From Singulisphaera sp. (GTDB lineage Bacteria; Planctomycetota; Planctomycetia; Isosphaerales; Isosphaeraceae), in contig DAIDJG010000500.1 of the NCBI GenBank assembly GCA_027451445.1, positions 1 to 32,497 of the forward strand: DNA of 32,497 nucleotides, given 5' to 3'. Under the pieces are notes generated by a model. That model worked only from the letters and a program-made list of their open reading frames with translations. It ran no database searches and was not told the DNA's origin. Of this stretch, positions 1-7,154 are shown one piece after another (positions within the stretch are counted from its first letter, which is position 1; each line of letters starts with the position of its first letter). A program made the position numbers and the translations under genes.

Positions 1-181
1 CACTCCACCTTACGCCGCGACTGCCGAGACCGGAACGGTCTTCACCACCTCCCTCGTCATCGCCCCACCATCCACGTCGCAACCGGTGAGCTGGCCCCCA
101 CTGGCCCGAAAAAGTGGTACCCAGCCGGACTGAAACCGACACTCAGCCACGAATTATCAGACTGACGCAGAGCGAGACGGC

Positions 182-829
182 GTGGGCGGATGGGGTTACG
201 ACCGGTTTTCGCGAACGTTCGCACGAGCAGGAGACCGTTTCACCTGGAGGTCGGTCGGATTTGAGCAAACCGAGCAACACCCGGTCGTCAACGTATCGTG
301 GAATGACGCTATCGCGTTTTGCGAGTGGCTCACGCGGGAAGACGGGACCCGTCAATTCCGACTCCCCACCGAAGCTGAATGGGAATACGCCTGCCGGGCA
401 GGAACCGCTTCACGTTATTCATGGGGCGATTCCGCGGAGTCACTGATCGGAAAGGAAAACATTGCGGACCAATCCCTTGCCCATGTGTTGGCACCGGGGG
501 TCGGACAGATAAACATGATTCGGCAAGCCGCCCCCTGGGACGATCATCAGCCGTTTAGCGCGAGAGTAGGGAGTCTTCAACCCAATCGTTTCGGCCTGTC
601 CGACATGCACGGCAATGTGTGCGAGTGGGTGGAAGACTGGTTCGAGGAAACACGTTTTCTGAGCGATGGCGCGTCCGCCTCACCCGCGGCCGAGAGCGAG
701 AAAGTGTTTCGAGGTGGATCATGGGGTTATGGCCCTGCAAACTCCCGATCAGCAAGCCGACACCATTTCGCGCCATCAGACCGCTGGTGTAACCTTGGCT
801 TCCGCGTGGTCTGTGAAGAAAGGCAATAA
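182..829 (+). CDS. 5'-truncated SUMF1/FGE-sulfatase domain protein (probable remnant)
   Basis: The product carries the C-terminal two thirds of a formylglycine-generating-enzyme-like (SUMF1, C-type-lectin-fold) domain. Visible family motifs in order are HPVVNVSWNDAIAFCEWL, RLPTEAEWEYACRAGT, GLSDMHGNVCEWVEDWF, VFRGGSW and NLGFRVV. The only usable start is GTG at 182, but recognisable family sequence (YQTDAERDG) continues upstream in the same frame to about 152. A TGA at 131-133 then closes the frame, so the N-terminal strand and signal peptide are missing. The two copper-binding cysteines of true FGE, which would lie after the RGGSW motif, are absent (GYGPANSRSASR). It is therefore unlikely to be an active sulfatase activator even if expressed. 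SUMF1-domain proteins are numerous in planctomycetes and many are non-catalytic. I read this as a degraded gene copy; the GTG start may be only nominal. Confidence 0.6.
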   Translation: MGGWGYDRFSRTFARAGDRFTWRSVGFEQTEQHPVVNVSWNDAIAFCEWLTREDGTRQFRLPTEAEWEYACRAGTASRYSWGDSAESLIGKENIADQSLAHVLAPGVGQINMIRQAAPWDDHQPFSARVGSLQPNRFGLSDMHGNVCEWVEDWFEETRFLSDGASASPAAESEKVFRGGSWGYGPANSRSASRHHFAPSDRWCNLGFRVVCEERQ

Positions 830-971
830 CTGCGTCGTTCAGCCCCGTTGACGCAGCTCTCACGGACCGCCGTCCAACGCGTGCGAAAGCTACCGAACCG
901 GGCCAACTCAATAAACCCCTTCCCCTAAAGGACCGATAACAAAAACTCTATATACTATAACTGGATCTAAT

Positions 972-1100
972 AAATGTGTTCGCGAGATGCACGCCCGCTT
1001 CGGCATCAAGAGCCCGAACGGAGTAACGGCCCATCTGACGGGGCTGGTTCGGAAGGGTTGGATCGGCACGGCGCAGTTCGAGAGACGGGTGAGACCTTGA
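972..1100 (+). pseudogene. LexA N-terminal DNA-binding domain remnant
   Basis: In this frame the translation reads VREMHARFGIKSPNGVTAHL followed by TGLVRKGWI. This closely resembles the winged-helix recognition region of LexA-type SOS repressors (family pattern: REI..FGI.SPNGV..HL.AL..KG.I). No helix 1 precedes it and no start codon with a ribosome site is visible. The frame ends with TGA at 1098-1100, long before any dimerisation or Ser/Lys autoprotease domain. It is a short stranded piece of a LexA-like gene, consistent with the decayed neighbourhood. Similarity is judged by eye only. Confidence 0.5.
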
Positions 1101-1202
1101 GGCGATCCCGGAAGGGGTCGAGTGCGTTGTCGGGACGGCGGCCGAGATGGTGAGGGGAGTGTTCGGAGTTTCGGACCGGCCGAAAGGTCGCGCCGGCTAC
1201 GC

Positions 1203-1676
1203 TTACCCGAAAAAACGCGATAGCGCAGCGATCCAGGGCAACCATTGCCCGATGCGGTCTTTGAGCACCGCTTGAATGCAGTCGAGCACAAGAAGGGCAG
1301 TGCGGAAGGTGAAACAGAACGTCAACCAGTCGCGCGCACGCTTCGTGCGATACTTTTGGCGCGTGAGGAGATAATCCTTTAGGAGTTCCTGGAGGGCGGG
1401 TTCGTAAACCTCATCACGCACTGTTTTGGGGAGGGCGAATTGAAACAAATCCCACGCTCGGGGGAGACGCGAAAAAATAACGTTCATACTGGCAAGTCTA
1501 TTGATAAGTATGTTAGTAAAAATAACTATGAACGCAATATTTGCAATAACACCCGTGCGCGCAATCCACTTTTCTCTTGATAAATCGAACATGAAGAATA
1601 GCGCGACATTTACGCTGACAACTGCGGCTACCAACGGAAGGAGCCTCAAAAACAAGCGACGTGCGTCCGTCTTCAC
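1203..1676 (-). CDS. Conserved membrane protein paired with PadR regulator
   Basis: A 157-residue protein with two hydrophobic helices near the N-terminus (about residues 9-31 and 41-60), then a charged cytosolic-looking region rich in Arg and Lys. A further moderately hydrophobic segment lies near 120-140 (motif RARDWLTFCFTFRTALLVLD). It starts 3 bases after the PadR gene stop, so the two are almost certainly co-transcribed and translationally coupled. I recall similar PadR-membrane-protein pairs in planctomycete genomes, but no function is assigned. By analogy with PadR-controlled transporter operons it may be the regulated target or a partner of the regulator; this is inference only. Confidence 0.65.
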   Translation of the reverse strand: MKTDARRLFLRLLPLVAAVVSVNVALFFMFDLSREKWIARTGVIANIAFIVIFTNILINRLASMNVIFSRLPRAWDLFQFALPKTVRDEVYEPALQELLKDYLLTRQKYRTKRARDWLTFCFTFRTALLVLDCIQAVLKDRIGQWLPWIAALSRFFG

Positions 1677-1679
1677 GGC

Positions 1680-1991
1680 TTACGCTCCGCGGAGTCCAAG
1701 ACTCCCCTTGGCAAAGTAAAACTCACGAGTTTCCTCCCAAGTCCGGACACCATGTCCAGTCGCCGTGTAGACTCGTTCCTTGACCGGAATCCCGTCGATC
1801 ATCTCCTGTTCGTACCGGCCCTCAACGTGCCCACCCTCTTCGAGCCGCGCCATCAGCTGATAGAAGCTCGCGAGCGACTTGTTCACACCCTCGTTCTTCA
1901 GCGTCTCCCGAAGCTGAACGCCGGACATCTCGCCGCTTAGCAAGGCGCCGAGCACGAGGAATTGCAGGTGCGTGAGTGTGGGCAAAGGCAT
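1680..1991 (-). CDS. PadR family transcriptional regulator
   Basis: A small winged-helix repressor of 103 residues. The N-terminal part reads LTHLQFLVLGALLSGEMSG (helices 1-2), then a recognition helix with SLASFYQLMARLEEGGHVEG and the typical wing ending in RVYTATGHGVRTWEE, as in PadR proteins that read Y.LT..G. I start at ATG 1991 because GGGGGG lies 4-9 bases upstream; an upstream in-frame ATG at 2018 has no comparable site. The gene overlaps no neighbour and is followed at once by the membrane protein gene, forming a two-gene unit. PadR proteins usually repress an adjacent efflux or membrane gene and release on ligand binding; the ligand here is unknown. Confidence 0.8.
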   Translation of the reverse strand: MPLPTLTHLQFLVLGALLSGEMSGVQLRETLKNEGVNKSLASFYQLMARLEEGGHVEGRYEQEMIDGIPVKERVYTATGHGVRTWEETREFYFAKGSLGLRGA

Positions 1992-2317
1992 GATTCCCCC
2001 CAGTAGGTTGTTCCCCATGTAAGGTCAGCTTATACAGGAAGGGCGTGCCAGTCAAGACTTGCGGGGGAAAGTTGGCCCACGAGCCGCATTCCTGCATGCG
2101 ATTAGTTGGCTGAGATCGTCCAGGCGCCCGGTCATCCTACGGCCCATTCGCACCCAATCACAAACGGCCCTACACGATCCCGCCGCATCAACTTGCTGAG
2201 AGTCGTCCGATCCCTCCCGAGCCCGCTAGCAGGCACCCTGTTCGATTCTGGACGGTCTCTCGCCTATGCTGGTCTACCCGACCTCGAACCTTATTGCGGT
2301 GTGCTCGGCGAAGTCTC
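1992..2317. other. Gene-free stretch upstream of PadR
   Basis: No coding sequence with recognisable motifs, codon structure or ribosome site was found on either strand. The segment just above 1991 must hold the promoter of the padR-membrane protein pair, but no clear -35/-10 set stands out. Confidence 0.4.
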
Positions 2318-2632
2318 TCAGTTAAACGCTGGATTCAGCTTGTCGGACTCGCCCGGCCCACGCCCAAACGAGCATGACCCCTTGAAGCCCATACAGATCG
2401 CATATAAATAATAAATATCATCCGTCGAAAAGTCGATTTCTACGCTCACCATGAGTTCTCCTCGCATCCTGTCGTATCCATCCACGCTCTCAAGCAAGTG
2501 CTTCCCGTAGAAAACGGCGGCTTGCCTGTGATTGTTTATTTGAATACCAATAATAATTCTAGCTTCAAGCAACTCCTCGAAGAGATTCGACTGGCTTCGA
2601 AGTCGATCTCGCAGCGTACCACGCGGTATCAT
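2318..2632 (-). CDS. Hypothetical small protein of the mobile block
   Basis: A 104-residue frame starting at ATG 2632 with GGAG about 9 bases upstream, downstream of and co-oriented with the helicase-like gene. The composition is plausible for a real protein (acidic and aromatic stretches such as VSVEIDFSTDDIYYLYAICM), and local base composition is AT-richer than the chromosome, as in the rest of the block. I recognise no family. It could equally be a chance frame, since a 185-base AT-rich gap with a hairpin repeat separates it from the helicase gene. Confidence 0.3.
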   Translation of the reverse strand: MIPRGTLRDRLRSQSNLFEELLEARIIIGIQINNHRQAAVFYGKHLLESVDGYDRMRGELMVSVEIDFSTDDIYYLYAICMGFKGSCSFGRGPGESDKLNPAFN

Positions 2633-2738
2633 CGGTTCTCCATCAGGACCGAAGTCGTACGGCTCGTCTACATCGGGCGGAATTACATTGTTTATCGTTA
2701 TATATTATCACATAGTTAGATCTGTAATCGTATTAGTT

Positions 2739-2791
2739 CTTCGGGGGCTGGCGCCCCCGAACCCAGGTGAGCCAGGTTGGTGTGTGGTGGC
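2739..2791 (+). repeat. Hairpin-plus-tail repeat, copy A
   Basis: A perfect 9-bp stem (TTCGGGGGC / GCCCCCGAA) with loop TGGC is followed by the conserved tail CCAGGTGAGCCAGGTTGG and then GTGGTGG. The same unit occurs on the opposite strand at 4968-5025. The stems differ in sequence but stay paired. A second small inverted repeat (GTGGTG ... CACCAC, about 2785-2802) follows at once. It may act as an element-specific terminator-like structure between the helicase-like gene and the downstream small ORF, although no T-run is present. Confidence 0.7.
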
Positions 2792-2817
2792 GAACTTTCA
2801 CCACCTGCCATCCGACC

Positions 2818-4656
2818 TCAGCTCACCGCTTCCCACCCACTTCTCTTACCGCTCGGCCTCATCGCTAATCCAATGATTTCAAGATCTGTTAATATTCGGC
2901 GAACGGTGCTTTCCGGAACACCCGTCGCCCTTGCGAGCGTGCTTGCGTGGATTTTGTCGACCTTAACGCTCACTTTTGCTTTAGGGGGTCGGGCGCTAAC
3001 GCTCACTTTCGCTATAAGAGAGGGATTCTCTTCTGTACTTGATTTAAGAGCAGAACTGAGCGTTAGCGTACGCAGCGCTTCCAGAACCCTTAAAGATTTC
3101 GTACTTAGGTTTGGCGGGGGGTGTGCGAGCGGGAGCTCAAGGGGCTCGTCAGAGATTACGAAGACGCGGCCAGGGATCGACCCGATCACCTGCGAGAGTC
3201 GGCCTCCCTGCAATTCTCGATAGGCCCGCTGCCAGGCATCGTTCAGATAGCCCCGACCGACGACAGGGAGAGGGTCGCCACTCTCAAACCGGCCCTCCCA
3301 GACGAGTGCCCCCCACTCTCCGACCTCATCGCTCCCGTCGAGCTCCCCAGATTGGGTCAATCGCTTCATGACCTCCATGGGGTTAACCGGGGGCGCTCCC
3401 ATCAGCAGCGTGAGATCGCAATCCTCGAGACTCTCTCCGCCGACTTGGCTCCATTCGGCCATCCTGACGCGTTCTCTCTCCGCGGAACGCAAGGCGTTCA
3501 ATATTTGCGCATGTTTATTATTCTTGTTCGAGTGCACGATTCCCACCGTTGCCTCCGGAGAGATGACCAGATAGCCTCGGATCAGCTTTGCAATGGCGCC
3601 GGGCCGCATGCTCTGAGTCGCACGCAAGGGAACTTGAAGAGCCTCGATCGGCTGACACGCTACCGCGATATGGTGCGCAGGCATTCCGACGGCCGCGCTC
3701 AGCCGCTCTGGAGTGAGCGTCTGATCAAGAACCAACACCGGTTGTCTCAGTTTGCGTGGATACCAGAACGCTGCTAGATATAATAAATCATCAACAAATG
3801 TTAAATCTAAACGATTGATGTGGCCAAGCACCGCCGCGTTGCAAAGCCTAACAATGTGTTTCGACAGATTCACACCGCGATTGTCCAAAACACCTTTTAA
3901 GCTGGCCTCCCAGCCGTCCGGGGGCTCCCAACGTCGGGGCAACTTGACACGATGATTCCACTCTTGCTGGGTAATCCATAATAATGAATGCGCAAAACTA
4001 TTAAGTTCACTAAAATAATTATATTTTTTATTATTATTATCTAATAATCCATTAACCTTGCACTGGTGTGAGGCTTCAGCAAGCAACAAGAGGCTATCTT
4101 TCGCCTCTGAAATCGGCATCGATTCTGAGAGAGCCGGGCAGAGAACGTCCAAGCCAGCCACGTTAACGAGGAAGACGGCCTCCCGGCCCTCAGATTCCTT
4201 GACCAGATCGGTATAAGTGGCGCGAGCTTTATTCATGATAACGTGAAATGCCAAACGTGCCTTGTCTAATTTGTCAAAGTACTCACATCCTGCCTTGTGT
4301 GGACAGACGATGCAAACCGAACCTTTCGGAGACAGCCCTAGTTCTACAGCACGGACGATTTCATGCATATTTTTGCAATTACCATTTCTGAAATTTCTAA
4401 TAACCTCTTTGCGCGATGGATACAAATCCGCCGCTGCGTCAGGTATGAGTTCCTCAATAACCTTGAGAATCGCGTTCCCTTCAACCTGCGACTGACAAAT
4501 GATCAAACTACTTTCAAGTCTTAACTTTTGGATCGTCTGGACGCACAGTCGGATCGCGTCGCGACTAGCGCAAGGGGCTGAATCAAGGCTAAGTCGCTCA
4601 TTCGGAATCGCGTGAGCCCAAATGGCGACTCGCGAATTAACAAATAATTCCGACAT
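2818..4656 (-). CDS. DinG/XPD-related helicase-like protein lacking Walker A
   Basis: A 612-residue product immediately downstream of the primase (27-base gap), so probably its partner in element replication. Four cysteines at residues 94, 115, 118 and 124 (C-x20-C-x2-C-x5-C, with CIVCPHKAGC) look like the Fe-S or zinc cluster between motifs Ia and II of DinG/XPD-family helicases. The C-terminal half has features of the second RecA domain, including VLVLDQTLTPERL, EDCDLTLLMGAPP and a final VFVISDEPLELPL. Residues about 570-612 form a winged-helix (ASTLARATGVPESTVRRILT). I find no GxxGxGK(T/S) loop, and the expected DEAH position reads VNVAGLD, so ATPase function is doubtful. Either the N-terminus is truncated or the protein has been repurposed. 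The start is ATG 4656. The DNA is AT-rich, with tracts of AAT codons, compared with flanking genes. The helicase assignment is inference from pattern, not a search. Confidence 0.55.
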   Translation of the reverse strand: MSELFVNSRVAIWAHAIPNERLSLDSAPCASRDAIRLCVQTIQKLRLESSLIICQSQVEGNAILKVIEELIPDAAADLYPSRKEVIRNFRNGNCKNMHEIVRAVELGLSPKGSVCIVCPHKAGCEYFDKLDKARLAFHVIMNKARATYTDLVKESEGREAVFLVNVAGLDVLCPALSESMPISEAKDSLLLLAEASHQCKVNGLLDNNNKKYNYFSELNSFAHSLLWITQQEWNHRVKLPRRWEPPDGWEASLKGVLDNRGVNLSKHIVRLCNAAVLGHINRLDLTFVDDLLYLAAFWYPRKLRQPVLVLDQTLTPERLSAAVGMPAHHIAVACQPIEALQVPLRATQSMRPGAIAKLIRGYLVISPEATVGIVHSNKNNKHAQILNALRSAERERVRMAEWSQVGGESLEDCDLTLLMGAPPVNPMEVMKRLTQSGELDGSDEVGEWGALVWEGRFESGDPLPVVGRGYLNDAWQRAYRELQGGRLSQVIGSIPGRVFVISDEPLELPLAHPPPNLSTKSLRVLEALRTLTLSSALKSSTEENPSLIAKVSVSARPPKAKVSVKVDKIHASTLARATGVPESTVRRILTDLEIIGLAMRPSGKRSGWEAVS

Positions 4657-4683
4657 AATATCATGTAATATTATTAAAAATGA

Positions 4684-5976
4684 TTATATTAAAAATCCAC
4701 GATCTTTGTTGGTTCGATAGGCGTCATCCACCTTCTTACGGAGTTCGGCTTCCGTCCAGGGTGGTATACATTTTGAATTATAGTTATTTTTGATGATATC
4801 AAGAAAATATTCAGGAGTGAGATCGAATCCAGGGCCGGCAAGAAAGCAGGCCAGGAAGCAATCATCCGATCCGCGGCTCTCCTGGATTGCCGGTGGAAGA
4901 GAATTGAGGAAGGCGATTACCCTCTCTGTCCGGGAGCGCCGGACTCTTCTCCGTGTCCCTCCGCTACCCACCACCCCAACCTGGCTCACCTGGGGTTTGG
5001 GGGGCACCAGCCCCCCAAAGGGTTCGTTCGCTTGATATACCTTGATCTCTAAGGTGCAAATAACGTCTAGATTCGACTGTCGTATTTGTGAAGTGTAGTC
5101 GATAGCTTCGGCAGGCATTACGCATGGGTCTACACCGTCCGTCCGAAGGATGGCTTCGACTGCCTCATCATCGGCGAGCCAGTTTCGGCCGTTCCACACT
5201 TGTGGATAGTGGAAGCGCTTATGATGTCTTCCAGGCAGCCGAACCCACGTTCCAAATCCGCCATCGCGCACACCGGGACTCTTGGGGAACGCTTCAGGCG
5301 ATTGATCGAGTTCGAATTGCTCCCAATCTCGGATCAACCATTTACCGAAAGAGAATGCGTGCGCCGTGGGAATAGGCCGATCGAAGATGATGTACAGATG
5401 ATATCCACCGCGTCCGTTTGACTCAAGCAAAAGGGGATTCAAACCGAGCTGAGCGGCAGCGTCGTGCCAATGGAGTGCGGCCCGTAGGTTGGCGTAGGCG
5501 TCCACAGAGTCCGAATGGCGGTCGATGTCGAGCGCAATCCAGCGGGAGAAACACTCGCCAGCGACCTGGGCGGCGCAGTGAAGGCCGATGACATCATTGG
5601 CGCTGGTTGCGCGGAAATGGGCGACCAGCTTTCTATGGGTCAGGGGATTCTTGGCGGTCTTCGGTTTGACCCCGGACTGGGTATCGTAGTAAGCGCCGTG
5701 ACAATCTCGCCTGTTCACTAGCCATGAGTTGGCCCACTCAGCCAACGGCTCTGCGTGGTCACTCCACGGACGGTAACGGTCATAGCGACGCAATTCGTAT
5801 GTGATTGTTGCGTCGATGAATTCCTCGAAGCCGTCTCCATCGTCCTCCCCGCTCCCTGTGATGTAATCGTCAGGGTCGGGTTCGGGAAGGGTCCGGTCCA
5901 ACGGGAGCGCAGAGGTCCACCGTGTTGAAAACCGTTGATTTTCGGTGGACCGAATGTTAGATTTGAAGTTGCCCAA
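4684..5976 (-). CDS. Archaeo-eukaryotic-type primase of a mobile element
   Basis: A 430-residue replication primase. Catalytic-type motifs are visible: ALDIDRH (residues 148-154; the two Asp of the AEP active site), SNGRGGYHLYIIFD (186-199; the sxH-type motif with His193), EAFPK (228-232) and FGTWVRLPGRHHK (241-253). This motif order matches the AEP group found in TOTE and other mobile contexts. After a linker, residues about 350-430 (FLNSLPPAIQ ... PPWTEAELRKKV) resemble the PriCT helical domain. The linker at 319-340 is encoded by a hairpin repeat that also occurs at 2739-2791. The best start is TTG 5976 with AAGGAG about 12 bases upstream; no ATG fits better. It is followed by the helicase-like gene and preceded by HTH genes, the layout of an integrated plasmid- or satellite-like element. 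Confidence 0.8.
   Translation of the reverse strand: MGNFKSNIRSTENQRFSTRWTSALPLDRTLPEPDPDDYITGSGEDDGDGFEEFIDATITYELRRYDRYRPWSDHAEPLAEWANSWLVNRRDCHGAYYDTQSGVKPKTAKNPLTHRKLVAHFRATSANDVIGLHCAAQVAGECFSRWIALDIDRHSDSVDAYANLRAALHWHDAAAQLGLNPLLLESNGRGGYHLYIIFDRPIPTAHAFSFGKWLIRDWEQFELDQSPEAFPKSPGVRDGGFGTWVRLPGRHHKRFHYPQVWNGRNWLADDEAVEAILRTDGVDPCVMPAEAIDYTSQIRQSNLDVICTLEIKVYQANEPFGGLVPPKPQVSQVGVVGSGGTRRRVRRSRTERVIAFLNSLPPAIQESRGSDDCFLACFLAGPGFDLTPEYFLDIIKNNYNSKCIPPWTEAELRKKVDDAYRTNKDRGFLI
4968..5025 (-). repeat. Hairpin-plus-tail repeat, copy B, inside the primase gene
   Basis: Read on the minus strand this is TTTGGGGGGC-TGGT-GCCCCCCAAA (10-bp stem), then CCCCAGGTGAGCCAGG, TTGGGG and TGGTGG. The tail matches copy A at 2739-2791 almost base for base, while the stems differ by paired changes. 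It is read in frame as FGGLVPPKPQVSQVGVVG in a linker of the primase, between the catalytic and PriCT-like domains, so the protein stays open. Confidence 0.75.
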
Positions 5977-5994
5977 GCTTCTTTTGGTCTCCTT

Positions 5995-6028
5995 GAAAAG
6001 ACCACCGTTTCGCAGACGGTGGCTTTTC
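5995..6028 (-). terminator. Intrinsic terminator after the small HTH gene
   Basis: A hairpin of GAAAAG(A)CCACCGT with ACGGTGGCTTTTC and a 7-base loop. T- and A-rich arms on both sides make it usable in either direction. On the minus strand it lies directly behind the stop of the 69-residue HTH gene at 6032 and just ahead of the primase ribosome site, so it may limit read-through into the primase. Confidence 0.65.
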
Positions 6029-6031
6029 TTA

Positions 6032-6241
6032 TTAGTGGATCAAGATGTTCTCTCTCTCGATCAGTCCCGCACTGATCATCCTTCGTCCGAGTCGAGCCAG
6101 GTGCTTACGCTCGATTGTCCGGTAATGCCCAACCCTGACGACAGGAACGCGTGTCTGTGGATCATCTAGCAGGCGTCGTATGCGCCAGTCTGGCAGCCCG
6201 AAATGACGGGCCAAGTCGCCGACTGTGAGGGATGGGCTCAT
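6032..6241 (-). CDS. Small helix-turn-helix (excisionase/MerR-like) protein
   Basis: A 69-residue DNA-binding protein. The order VGDLARHFGLPDWRIRRLLD followed by PVVRVGHYRTIERKHL is the helix-turn-helix plus wing of HTH_17/MerR-like proteins used as excisionases and element regulators. The start at ATG 6241 is strongly supported by GGAGGG six bases upstream. It lies between the larger HTH gene and the primase on the same strand, in the usual place of a recombination-directionality factor or copy-control regulator. Which of these it is cannot be told from sequence alone. Confidence 0.65.
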   Translation of the reverse strand: MSPSLTVGDLARHFGLPDWRIRRLLDDPQTRVPVVRVGHYRTIERKHLARLGRRMISAGLIERENILIH

Positions 6242-6334
6242 TCGTTACCCTCCGATGAGATCGCGAGTAAGTTAGGTTTCTGCATTTTGCCGCGCTTCGG
6301 CTCTCGTTGCAAGAGCGAAATAATCAAGTAAATA

Positions 6335-6769
6335 TTACCCGATCTTGCTCTTTTGAGTCCTGCGCTTCTTGCCGCTGGCTTCCTTTTCGCGAGCACGCCC
6401 CAGCGCCCCACTATCTAACGATTGCGTAACCGTGCATGCTTTCTGGCCTGGCGTGTTGCGGTTCGGGTCGACAGGGAGCAGGCCGTGTTCCTTGATCCTC
6501 ACGACCTCTCGGGCCGAAATGCTCCAAAGTTCGGATCCGCCGCGCTTCTCGATCTTCTTGACGGCCTGGATACGACCGAGACGGCACCACTCCCTTACCG
6601 TGTAGGCTGATTTATTGAACATATTAGCCGTTTCTTCCACGCTGTACCATTCGCGTTGGCTATCGGGATTTCTTGAGACAAGGCCCAGTAGCCTCTCCAT
6701 TTTCGTGTCGAGAGCCGTTACCTTGTCCTGTAAGGCCGAAAGCCGATCGTCGATCATGGTTGCATGCAT
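6335..6769 (-). CDS. Helix-turn-helix DNA-binding protein with N-terminal coiled coil
   Basis: A 144-residue protein. Residues 5-30 (DDRLSALQDKVTALDTKMER) form a short heptad-patterned coiled coil, probably for dimerisation. Residues about 40-90 (WYSVEETANMFNKSAYTVRE, then WCRLGRIQAVKK) form an HTH_17-type excisionase-like domain with conserved EE.A....S..TVR.W...G.I. The last 40 residues are basic and disordered. ATG 6769 and ATG 6757 (residue 5) are both possible starts. It is the element gene nearest to the tRNA-derived attachment site at 7100-7140, which fits a role in excision or element regulation; no integrase is seen beside it. Confidence 0.65.
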   Translation of the reverse strand: MHATMIDDRLSALQDKVTALDTKMERLLGLVSRNPDSQREWYSVEETANMFNKSAYTVREWCRLGRIQAVKKIEKRGGSELWSISAREVVRIKEHGLLPVDPNRNTPGQKACTVTQSLDSGALGRAREKEASGKKRRTQKSKIG

Positions 6770-6782
6770 CTAGAGCCTACCC

Positions 6783-7099
6783 TTACTGAAGCACGTGCCA
6801 AAACCGGAAGAGAGTCCACTGCGATCCAGTATGGGCAGAATGCAGGCTACATGTCAACACGAAAATCAGCAGAGAATCGAATAAGATATGAGCATATATA
6901 GTGTCTGCGGTGCGGCCCCTCTGTCCTGTTTTCTCGGGTGTCCAAATTCCACAGCAATTCCACAGCGCTTCTGGACATCTCGAATCCATCCGGTTACCAT
7001 GCGGAGCCATCGCAAAGGAGTCGTAAAGTGTGTTAGAGTAGCCTGTTACAACGCGGAATCCCTTTGAATCCAACGTGTATCCCCTGCGGTTCGGCTACC
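6783..7099. other. Gene-free stretch between the HTH gene and the att site
   Basis: Minus-strand frames are open here, but none shows a family motif or a ribosome site. This would be the element end carrying the promoter of the HTH gene and possible recombinase arm sites. I see no convincing repeat set. Confidence 0.35.
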
Positions 7100-7140
7100 T
7101 TCTCAGCCTAGGGACCGGGGTTCGAGTCCCCGTGGGGGTA
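7100..7140 (+). other. 3' fragment of tRNA-Glu(CTC): probable attachment site
   Basis: The sequence TTCTCAG has the form of an anticodon loop (T33, anticodon CTC, purine 37). The 3' anticodon strand CCTAG and a variable loop follow. Next come a perfect T-arm (CGGGG-TTCGAGT-CCCCG), a 3' acceptor strand TGGGGGT and discriminator A, without encoded CCA. The 5' half of the tRNA is absent: the bases before the anticodon loop cannot pair with CCTAG, and there is no D-arm of correct length. A tRNA truncated to anticodon loop-to-3' end is the classic core of tyrosine-recombinase attachment sites. Confidence 0.6.
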
Positions 7141-7154
7141 TTCCGAAGCGAAAT

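Noticed and set aside
2106-2411. 101-residue plus-strand frame upstream of the element
   Set aside because: There is no ribosome site, motif or conserved pattern; it overlaps the better minus-strand candidate at 2318-2632.
2960-3075. Three short AACGCTCA copies near the end of the helicase-like gene as an iteron or CRISPR-like array
   Set aside because: There are only three short copies, one inverted, with unequal spacing; they encode similar KVSV/LTLS peptide stretches and look like local duplication.
6783-7073. 96-residue minus-strand frame between the HTH gene and the tRNA fragment
   Set aside because: It has no family motif, an odd composition (many Trp, Cys, His) and no ribosome site; treated as chance.
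7079-7140. Complete tRNA gene using ATCCCCT as the 5' acceptor strand
   Set aside because: Six of seven acceptor pairs could form, but only 30 bases lie between it and the T-arm, too few for D- and anticodon arms, and the anticodon stem does not pair.
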